DNA from: Amblyomma americanum
Taxonomy: Eukaryota; Arthropoda; Arachnida; Ixodida; Ixodidae
Length of the DNA stretch: 64,000 nt
Assembly (NCBI RefSeq): GCF_052857255.1
Contig: NC_135505.1
Location: forward strand, 48,793,507 to 48,857,506
Direction: 5' to 3'
The position numbers and the translations under genes were made by a program. Under the pieces are notes generated by a model. It made no database searches. It saw only the letters and a list, made by a program, of their open reading frames with translations, and had not been told where the DNA came from. Shown here piece by piece: positions 55,980 to 64,000 of this stretch. The first letter of the stretch is position 1. Each line of letters begins with the position of its first letter.

Positions 55980-57735
55980 ATATACTCAAAGTGCTTTCAC
56001 ACAAACACTGGGGTTCTGACAGGGCAAGCCTTCTACATATCTATCGCTCTGTGGTACGGTCCTGCTTAGACTATGGTTGCCTGGTGTATGGTTCTGCAAG
56101 GCCATCCTACTTGAAACGACTAGATCCAGTGCATAATTTGGGGTTGCGTCTTTCCACTGGCGCTTACAGGACGTCGCCCATAAACAGTCTTTATGTCGAA
56201 ACAAACGAACCATCACTTACAGATAGAAGAAGCATGCTTACATGCTCGTACGTCCTAAAAATCGATTCCCTTCCAAAACACATCTGTTTTGAAATAGTTA
56301 CAAAGTATCCATCCAGAACAATCTTTAACAACAAACCGCAAACCATCAGGCCACTGCCCTTAGGCTTTGAAGAGATCTGCCAGAATCTCGGCGTACTGAA
56401 CACATTACCCAGCATTGCGCAAAGACGAGGTCCACTGCCTCCATGGTACGATTTTCCTACATTGTGCGATTTCACTCTCACACAGTTCCGCAAAAAGCAA
56501 ACTCCACAACACCAAATAGTACAAGAATTTCTCGCAATTGAGGAAAAATACAATGGTTTCATAGCCTTTTATATTGACGGTTCGAAAACGGATACTTATG
56601 TAGGAAGTGCAGTGGTGCGAGGGAATTCGGAGACAACAATACGACTTCCACAGTGCGCATCCATCTTCACTGCAGAATGTTACGCAGTATATGCGACCGT
56701 AGAAAAAATACTCGGCGAGAACCTCAAAAACGCTATTATTTACACAGACTCTTTAAGTATACTTACAGCCCTCCACTCAAGAAACGCAATCACTCCTATA
56801 CTTGGTGACATTATACACAACATAGTAACAGCCACAGCTAGAAGACAAAACATTAAACTCTGCTGGGTCCCGAGTCATGTCGGCATAAAAGGCAGTGAGC
56901 GAGCAGATTTCTGTGCTGCTCAAGCTCGTGGCAAGTAAATAAAAAAAGTAAATATACCCTTGAATGACTGCATGAAATTAGTACAAAGGAAGTTAAGGAA
57001 AAAATGGCAATCGGCTTGGAACAGCGAATTGAATAATAAAGTACACTTAGTAAAGGCGATTTTAGGTGAATTTAAGCCATGTGTGCACCAAGAACGTTTT
57101 AAAGAAGTAACTTTATGCCGTCTCAGAATAGACCACACGCACATTACGCACAACTTCCTGCTAACAAATCAAGATAAACCTGTTTGCGAAGAATGTGGAG
57201 ATGAACTTACAGTTAACCACATTCTATTCTCATGTATGAAACTAGAAAAACTAAGAAAAAAGTACTTCACTCAATTTTATCATGAATGCATTCCTTTCCA
57301 CCCTACATTGCTTTTAGCTGATAATGCCATTGTTAACATACCTTCCATTTTTAGCTTTTTTAAAAGCAGCAGGCGTACTTGAAAAGCTGTAATTTTTTAA
57401 CCACTGGATTGCTTTTATACATGATACACCTCAGCCACTTTCTCATCCTTGAGAAGTAGGCTGAGGCTGTTTATTTGATTGGTTGGGAGCCTCAGGGTCC
57501 TTGCTAGCCAAGGAAAGCCGCTAAGACTGCCTCACCTGCTTTAAGGCTTTTACCATTAGCCATTTCCAAATTTCTTTCCTTCTTTTATTACTAGGCAGTA
57601 CAATCTTTTTAAGTCATCTGCACCATCGCCTCTTTTTCATAGTCCGAAACATTCTGTAGAAAAGCAATTCTATACCTTGTGCTTGGCGCATGATGGCCTT
57701 AGCTGCCTATGTGCCATAAAACCCAACACAACACA
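55980..57735 (+). pseudogene. I-clade LINE 3' part: RT tail, RNase H, 3' end
   Basis: The frame is open from the LTR edge: LSHKHWGSDRASLLHIYRSV, then VVRSCLDYGCLVYGSA, the usual region after RT. RNase H follows with FYIDGSKTD, TAECYAVYATVEKIL, IYTDSLSILTALHSR and VPSHVGIKGSERADFCAAQ, so all four acidic catalytic positions are visible. It stops at 56936. A second frame (56960-57382) has the C-terminal part with a CEECGDELTVNHILFSC zinc motif. The element ends near 57735 with CCATAAAACCCAACACAAC. An RNase H after RT places it in the I group. The front part is missing because gypsy 2 sits at the junction. Confidence 0.85.
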
Positions 57736-57739
57736 TGAT

Positions 57740-60224
57740 CACCTGGAGTTCTGTAAGAACTAGGCCAACCAAGTACCCTTCGATTCGAATGCCAGCCAGA
57801 CAAGCTGGGCCAGGATTATCAAGCTCCCGTACTACCCTTTGATACACCGTCCTGTTCGACAGTCTTCATGACTGCCCCACTCCTGCAGCAAGAGGGAAAG
57901 AGAACCTACTCACCAGCGACGTACCACAGGAAATATCTGAACAAGTTTCTGACCCATTTTTTTTGTGAGATAGTATTTTATAAAAGAGAATCAGCCAGCC
58001 ATGCCAGCAGCATGCAATGTGGTGTGAATGACTCTATCAGTGGCACCCAAAACAGCCATTACAAATAGTACAGCTGCCACTGATAAATAGAGAGGACATT
58101 ATTATTATACTGAGAATACCTAGGCCGCCCTGTTAAGTTAAGAAAGAATGCTGTCCATACAAGGTTAGTTTGAAGGGCTTCAGCTGCCTACTTACATATC
58201 ACGAATCACATATTACTTCTCACGATTCAGTATCTCACTTTGCATTTCTTTATAGCCACAACTTGGCAACACCACTTTGCAGCAACTCTCGGCATGAACA
58301 ACTCGGTAACAACCTAGCCAAAAGAAACGCTATCGCAATCCCATCTCAGAAGAATGTGCTTAGGGATCACCAAGTTTTTGGCTACAGCGCCATTTTTTGT
58401 CTTACATCCTGATGTCAACAGCACACAATGTAGACGGGGCACGAGAAGATGACACACCATGCGCCGTCTTCAACATTTGATTTGAAAGAAACAGGGCTTC
58501 ATATACACTTACATAATGGCACCATAATATCACAAACACACAGTTCTGCACACTTGTGAAAATTATCGGTCATATAACAGCTCAAGTTCTTTTTTGTTAG
58601 CAAAAAGGACTGTCTGCTAACACGTTGTTCACGCAGCCTGGCAATCTCGGCTGCCTCGGTAATTTCATGTATCGCTGTGCTTTTCAAGCGCTTTGCATTG
58701 TCTAAATTTTGTGGCACAAGTTTCGGATTGGCAGTCCCTGATGTGAATTCCTAAATTTCTGCATGCCTGATCGACATTAATTTCGTGTTCTTTCAGTCTG
58801 GTTCGTGAAATTATTGAGCCAACTGAGATTGCCAGACTGTGTGACCAATGTGTTAGCAAGCCGTCTCTTTTGCTAGCAAAAAAAGAACTTTAGCTACTAA
58901 CGTGGAATAATTTTCATGAGTGTGCAAAAGTGTCTGTGTCACATGGTGTGCGATAATGTGTCTATGATACGTACGGTGCCTTTATGCATATGCGAAGCTG
59001 TGCTTCTTTCAAATAAATGTTGAAAGTCAGCGCTCACTGCGTCGTCATCTCGTCTTGTGTCCCCGTCTATGTACTGTGCTGTAATTGACATAAAGATGGA
59101 AAACCCCAAGCCCAAGCGGCTGTTCTGGCTGCCTTACAGCAGAGGGCGGAATGAATAAAAACAATTCATTTGAATATCACCTAAAATAAGCAATTGTGCA
59201 ATAGATACGAATAAGGTACACATATATCCGTTAAACTGTTGCACTAAAAAGAGTGCAACTGACTGTTTGCTGAGCACTCATTGAGGCTCCTTGAAAATTG
59301 CTTTTCTGATAGTGCCTCGGACACCATAGTCTAGTAGTATCTCCTATTGTGTGTACTTGAGGCAGTTTGTGTCACTGAAATGGACAGCTGTGGTCTCATA
59401 ATACATATTTTAAGACTGTTTTTATTCTCAAGGTGTTCATTCTGCAACGTAATAGTAGTGATCAGAAAACACAATGGTCACTCGTGAAAATCTGGCTACA
59501 ATTCTGACACGTCACTGAAGAAAATTGCATCACAGCAGAGGAAACCTGGTTTTGCATTTGGCAGAATAGAAATCAGAAAGACATTTATGCAATTCCTCAC
59601 AGTTGGGCCAAGGCGGATTTATAGTGGTGGCGAAGGCTGGGCCGAAAAGTGGTTTAGCGCGACTGCAGCACAACCAGAGGATGGGGGGGGGGGGGGGGGG
59701 GGCAAAACACTCATATAAATAAATGATAAAACTACAAAATTGGAATGTAATCTGCCAATAGAAAAGAAAAAATATATTAGCACCTTGTTTTATGAAAGAG
59801 GTAAGTCATTTTATTAAAACCTGGCAAATTTTGTATTTTTGCAACACTCTTGACCTGCCCCCTATTCATGAGTGTGCGGTGCATTACAGCGCGTCTTTGC
59901 AGGCCTTGTTTCGATACCCGGCTAACCCGGCCACAGTGGCGGGAGCTCACGAAGCGATTTCTTATCGCCAGCTGTCTGCGATGGCGCGCCTGGTAAAGCG
60001 TATAAATTTAGCTCGCCGGTCTCAAAATGCTCCTTTTGCGAAGTTTTCGTCGTCCTTGCACGTCGCTTCTTTGTCACCGTTCGGTAAGATTTGCACCCCG
60101 CTGCACCGCTGCGGCAATTTGCTCGGTTTTGTCGTTTCCTTCGGCGTGCGGCCAGTGCGAAGCCTTTTTCCGTCTTTGCACGCTTCGCGCTCTTCTTTTG
60201 AATCGCTTAGCGCTTCATTTCAAG
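57740..60224. other. 2.5 kb of sparse DNA
   Basis: No coding motif is recognisable. A run of 20 G lies at 59683-59702. GC content and CpG density rise from 59880 towards the THAP exon, suggesting its 5' leader or promoter. Confidence 0.4.
59683..59702 (+). repeat. poly-G run of 20
   Basis: An uninterrupted G homopolymer in non-coding DNA, the longest of three in the window. Confidence 0.9.
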
Positions 60225-60328
60225 ATGAGCTTGCGGCATGTGAAGAAACGATGCTCCGTGGTACACTGCGACAGCGTGGATAGTACCATTGGTGTCACGC
60301 TACACCGATTCCCGCTGGACTTTCACAG
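60225..60328 (+). CDS. first exon of a THAP-domain gene
   Basis: The ATG at 60225 opens MSLRHVKKRCSVVHC and HRFPLDFHR, the N-terminal half of a THAP zinc finger with its first Cys pair and the conserved FP turn. It ends at a good donor, TTTCACAG|GTGTGTC. The 200 bases before it are GC- and CpG-rich, as for a leader. The second half of the finger (Cys-His pair) should be in the next exon, which I did not find before the window ends. It could be a host gene or a P-type transposase start. The exon is undamaged. Confidence 0.5.
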
Positions 60329-61400
60329 GTGTGTCGTCTGCTCTAGGTATGCGCGATAGCTTCGATATGGTTTCGCCGGGCTGTTCGCTCGTGTTTCATA
60401 GCTGTAACCCGTTCGTGCGTACTTGGCTTCATGTTTTCGGGGATATTTATGTACTACACTGCAGGGCACACACTTTCAGTGCTGAGGTGTGCGAATGTCC
60501 TTGCCCCGCGAATGTCCTTGCACTTCACTGTACGCTGTACTACATGTGTACTTTTGTTGACGTAAAATTACTTCAAATTGATCCGGCTAACGAGTAGAAG
60601 TACTCTGGAGATGGTACGCCGGCTCAATGTAGGGTATTTGCTCATACGTTGAGCACGTTTGAGGGTGCTAAAGCTGGCTTTAACATTGCCTTGCAGATGT
60701 AAACGCACCTGCTATATTCTTTCAGCTGAAGAAATTAAATGTGAAGAATAATCCCAGTGTGCTCTATGGTCTGTGTTGATGCGCCTACTTATGTCATGTT
60801 ATGTTTGCTTCAATTGAAGCTGTCGTAGCATTGTTTTCTATACTTTTCAATTTCCTGACAACGTTCGTGGCACTTCAGGGCTTTTTCCTATCTGCACTGT
60901 GACTATTGAGATGATTAGCCAACTTAAACAATACTGCTTGTGCTGCCTGTGACATGTATTTTTTGTTTGTGTGCCAAGGGTGTGCTTTGTGACTGTATTT
61001 GTTTGGTTGCTGCAATAAACAATGACTATGAAACTATGAAAACCATACTTGCCGTACACTCTATTGCGAACTGTGCACTTGAGCCAGTGTTTTGTGCATC
61101 ATACCTTGCTGTACTCAAAAGCTCTCAAAAGTACTAGCACCAGTATTTGCACTACGAATCATGCATGCTTCGCCAGTGTCTGGAAGTGTTGCTGCCTTTC
61201 TATGCTGCCCCTCCTTTACCAGTCACTTTCATTGCGTTCCCAATTGCACATTAACAAGGCCATAACTAGCAGGAACTCGAGCACATTTGACTGGCAAAGG
61301 TTGGGGCGCGCTGAAAGGCAGCAACCTTCGAGAGATACGGGCTCGAAAACGCCGTTTCTACAAGGCGTTTCTACAGAAAGACCGCTTTATAATTCGCGCC
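60329..61400. other. no gene seen
   Basis: If the THAP exon is real this is its intron. No exon with the missing THAP half was recognised. Confidence 0.35.
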
Positions 61401-61404
61401 AAAA

Positions 61405-61560
61405 GCATACGTATGCGTGACGTCATTCTACGTCACGTTTGCGTAGTTTGCCCCCCAAAATCCAGGGGCGCTGGAGTGCCCATGAGCCGCCATTTTTTGG
61501 ACCAATGGGCGTCTATGGAGCCGTCGCTACCAGTATACATCTACCTTGGTTGGGCTGTAA
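61405..61560. promoter_or_regulatory. promoter-like block with CRE, YY1-like and CCAAT motifs
   Basis: Within about 110 bases occur GCGTGACGTCATTCTACGTC (a full CRE, TGACGTCA, plus a second ACGTCA), GAGCCGCCATTTTTT (YY1-like) and GGACCAATGGGC (CCAAT box). This is a typical arthropod/animal promoter or a repeat carrying one. No transcript start or gene could be assigned to it; LINE leader copies follow at 61697. Confidence 0.4.
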
Positions 61561-61606
61561 CTTTAAGCCACTGCACCATTTCCCAGCCTGTAGGGAATGC
61601 TGCATC

Positions 61607-61618
61607 ACACACACACAA
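61607..61618 (+). repeat. short (AC)n run
   Basis: An ACACAC microsatellite of about six units next to the LINE leader. Confidence 0.6.
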
Positions 61619-61696
61619 AAATAAAAAATGGCTTGCATATTTGTCTGTTTCCAGTAACACCATCTTGGAAGTTTAGTGCAGCTACACTGCATGAAA

Positions 61697-62133
61697 GGTC
61701 CCCGCAGGGGGGCGTTTGCAGCTTGCAGGCGTTGGTGAGTGGCGACATCACGGGTTCCCGAGCATCGGCAGGGACATCCCCGCAGGGGGATGATGGTGAA
61801 CAGTGCATCACCACGGACCCGACCACCTGCGCCTAGCCGTGCGTGGCATCGCCGTGTCCGGGGAAAAGGGGATCCTGGTGGTTGAGCCGATGCTGAGCGT
61901 TTGAACCTTTAAGGCCCCTCAGCGGAAGCAACACACCACTTTGGCCCCAGCTTCCTGCAGACGTCACCTCCGGCCTGAGCCGACCGGGGGGAATCGGCAG
62001 TCGCCTTTTTCATCCTCCCCTCCATCTTTCACTTTCCTATCTCTGTCTCACAACTCTCCTATATCCTACTGACTTCTTGGTTTTTCCTGTTTTCCTGGCG
62101 GCGAGGGTTAACCTTGTGTGACCAACCACCCTG
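61697..62133 (+). repeat. LINE 5' leader, copy A
   Basis: It starts TCCCCGCAGGGGGGCGTTTG and runs to GCGGCGAGGGTTAACCTTG and CCCTGAGTTGCGT. The same unit recurs at 62694-63115 with about 90% or better identity. The repeated TCCCCGCAGGGGG palindromes could fold in RNA. Copy A is joined directly to an endonuclease tail instead of ORF1, so most of the element was lost in between. Confidence 0.7.
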
Positions 62134-62693
62134 AGTTGCGTACCGATTTTAAGTGGTATATTCTTGATAATCCGTACGGAAGTGATCACATTCCAGTGAT
62201 AATTAACTTTTAATCACCACCACCAATAATTCCAACTAAACCACGCCTTTGGAAACTGGACTTAGCGGACTGGCCACTATTTCAAGAAAAGGCCGGTCTG
62301 GAGAAAATATATTCAGATGATCTTAGCATTGAGGAAGGAAATGAAATTTTTACATGTATAATTTCGGCTGCACGTATAACTATTCCGCAGTCTTCAGGAG
62401 TGGTACGCCGAAACCACAAGGTTTGGTATAACCAAGATTGCAGAGAAGCATAAAGAATCAAAACAAAGCCTGGGGAACTTTCCGAAGATACCCCACACAC
62501 GACAACCTCATAAATTTTAAAACGGCGAGAGCAAAAGCACGGCATATCCGTCGCAATGCTGAAAAAACTTTGTGGCAAAACTACATATCGTCAATAAATA
62601 GTTCAGTTACATCAAAACAAATGTGGGAACAAGTCCGCAAACTTAATGGCAGCTTTTCTCCCTTCACAATTCCTTTCCTAACATCTCCGGATA
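62134..62693 (+). pseudogene. LINE endonuclease end and linker before RT
   Basis: DNPYGSDHIPVII (62170-62210) is the last endonuclease motif. LWKLDLADWPLFQEKAGLEK follows, and after a frame change NQNKAWGTFRRYPTHDNL and RAKARHIRRNAEKTLWQNY, ending SSVTSKQMWEQVRKLNG at about 62655. This is the linker found between endonuclease and RT in I/Jockey-group LINEs. It is cut at 62693 by the second leader copy. Confidence 0.65.
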
Positions 62694-63238
62694 GATCCCC
62701 GCAGGGGGGTGTCTGCAGCTTGCAGGCGTCGGTGAGTGGCGACACCGCGGGTTCCCGAACATCCGCAGGGACATCCCCGCAAGGGGATGATGGTGAACAG
62801 TGCATCACCACGGACCCGAGCACCCGCCCATAGCCGTGTGTGGCATCGCCATGTCCGGGAAAAAGGGGATCCTGGTGGTTGAGCGGATGCCGAGCGTTTG
62901 GACCTTTAAGGCCCCTCAGCGGAGGCAACACACCACTTTGGTCCCAGCTTCCTGTAGACGGCACCTCCGGCCTGACCCGACCGGCGGAAATCGGCAGTCG
63001 CCTTTTCCTATCCTCCCCTCCATCTTTCAATTTCCTATCCCCTACTCACTTCTTGGTTCCTTCCTGGCGGCGAGGGTTAACCTTGTGTTACGAACTACCC
63101 TGAGTTGCGTCATATTCGGTTATAGTTGCGGTGTACAGCTGACGCGGGCAGGCCTTGCTTGCAACCTCCGGTCCCCTCCCCATGTTGGGCTCCGTGGTGG
63201 GTGGCTGCCACCGCAGCCGGAAAACAACTTTTTTTTTA
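62694..63238 (+). repeat. LINE 5' leader, copy B
   Basis: The second copy of the leader unit (TCCCCGCAGGGGGGTGTCTG onward). Here it continues past GAGTTGCGT with a GC-rich stretch and a T-run into the ORF1 start, showing its normal place in the element. Confidence 0.7.
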
Positions 63239-63545
63239 TGGATACCTTTCCTTCAACAAATGATCGCCCTCATAAACGAGGGCGAAATGATGCCACTACG
63301 CAGTTCCTGCAAAAGACAAAAGAAGTTTTCCCTAGGTACCATTTCGTACATAGTGAAAATCTAGATCAACCAGCTAGGAAAATGTCCCCATTCATTGTTT
63401 CTAAATATCTTACCGACGCCCTGGGCATTGGCTACAAGGTGACGAGGCTAGCCAGTGGCGACCTACTCCTCCAAATCCAAGACAAAGTGCAATTTTCCAA
63501 ACTCCCATCCATAGTGTCCTTTGGAGACATTCCTGTATCCATTAC
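63239..63545 (+). pseudogene. LINE ORF1 start (truncated)
   Basis: The ATG at 63239 gives MDTFPSTNDRPHKRGRND and later KMSPFIVSKYLTDALGIGYK, SGDLLLQIQDKVQFSKLPSI and SFGDIPVSITF, the N-terminal part of the gag-like ORF1 of tick I-group LINEs (RNA-binding). It is open until a (CATT)n run at about 63546, where another repeat was inserted. The frame is also open 5' of this ATG, so the true start is not certain. Confidence 0.55.
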
Positions 63546-64000
63546 TTTCATTCATTCATTCAGAATTTATTTCAGACAACGAAGAGGTTGTCCAGGGTGA
63601 CGTGGCAAAAGGCATACATTGCCTGACGAGGCCACGCCACCCGGATGACAGGCGGCACCACCGGCTACACAAAATCAAGAAGAGCATTACATAATAGAAC
63701 ACACTTTCAGTATTTTTACACAATATATTAAGACATCTTTACAAAACACTGGCTTTACAAAACACACACAGCATACATTAACCAGAATTCGACCATAGCA
63801 ATATTTACAAAACATACACTAGTGATAGGTATACGTTAAGTTTTTATCTTTAAGGTTCATTTATGAGCATTGCTTTAATTAACATTTTGTATTTACGTAT
63901 AGAGGGGGTAGTGCGTGCAGTATCCAGAATAATAGGGTATTGGTTAATTAAGTCAGGAATTTGCCATCCTAACCTCTGAAAACCTTAATTTGTGCGTACA
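63546..64000 (-). repeat. repeat with (TGAA)n tail, running off the window
   Basis: It begins CATTCATTCATTCAGAATTT, on the minus strand a (TGAA)n tail like that at 18644. Non-coding AT-rich sequence follows, with a GTTGTCCAGGGTGACG block. A 3' end of an L2-like LINE is likely, but no coding part is present here. Confidence 0.4.

Noticed and set aside
62800..63600. 266-codon frame spanning LINE leader and ORF1
   Set aside because: The first two-thirds translate the repeated non-coding leader; only the part from 63239 has ORF1 character.
1..64000. CRISPR arrays, rRNA genes, bacterial promoters or operons
   Set aside because: No direct-repeat/spacer pattern, no rRNA-like stretch, and the coding pieces are eukaryotic with introns.

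Overview
The window looks like nuclear DNA of an arthropod with a very repeat-rich genome, most likely a hard (ixodid) tick. The reasons are tRNA-derived SINEs with an (ATT)n tail of the kind known from ixodid ticks (Ruka type; I could not search a database), genes split by GT-AG introns, and a dense mix of eukaryotic transposons. I see no bacterial operons, no rRNA, no free-standing tRNA gene and no CRISPR. Almost every recognisable protein comes from a mobile element. A few spliced fragments, namely a DUF4806 gene, a YqaJ/SWIM gene, three THAP domains, MADF-BESS and Myb/SANT-like tails, may be host-like or transposon-associated.

Layout. 0.3-1.6 kb: a CACTA-like (DUF4218) relic on the minus strand, split by a 695-bp Harbinger MITE with TAA target duplications. 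4.75-6.04 kb: a complete mariner with both inverted repeats and a stop-interrupted transposase. 6.1-7.2 kb: a Tigger/pogo relic. 8.6-8.9 kb: a 22-bp tandem repeat. 9.5-15.0 kb: a multi-exon DUF4806 gene (minus) with correct splice phases but two C-to-T-type stops, and SINE and MITE pieces inside it. 15.5-16.5 kb: a virus-like gene resembling per os infectivity factors of large nuclear arthropod DNA viruses, directly abutting a Helentron helicase-endonuclease ORF (16.5-18.4 kb). 19-25.5 kb: a Myb/SANT-like tail, a foldback element and two Harbinger transposase relics. 26.3-28.5 kb: a THAP/P-element transposase fossil. 29.2-31.6 kb: MADF and BESS exons. 32.2-32.7 kb: an unknown two-exon gene. 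34.0-35.9 kb: a YqaJ/SWIM gene. 36.3-38.0 kb: a Harbinger transposase with both exons open. 38.7-42.4 kb: a decayed Ty3/gypsy element. 42.5-43.2 kb: a Myb-like tail followed by a full-length SINE.

43.26-55.98 kb is the most notable block. A second Ty3/gypsy element (minus strand) has a Tx1-like LINE inserted at the same point in both LTRs. The 5' LTR carries an almost complete LINE (ORF1 and ORF2, about 5.45 kb). The 3' LTR carries the first 1.47 kb of the same LINE. This composite sits inside an I-clade LINE whose RNase H and 3' end continue to 57.7 kb. From 57.7 kb to the end there is sparse DNA, a THAP first exon (60.2 kb), a promoter-like GC block, two tandem copies of one LINE 5' region, and a (TGAA)n-tailed repeat.

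Most elements are inactivated. The ones closest to intact are the 36-38 kb Harbinger transposase and the Tx1-like LINE (one stop in ORF2, one small frameshift in ORF1). Splice sites, reading frames and repeat boundaries were read by hand. Family names rest on motif recognition and were not confirmed by database search.
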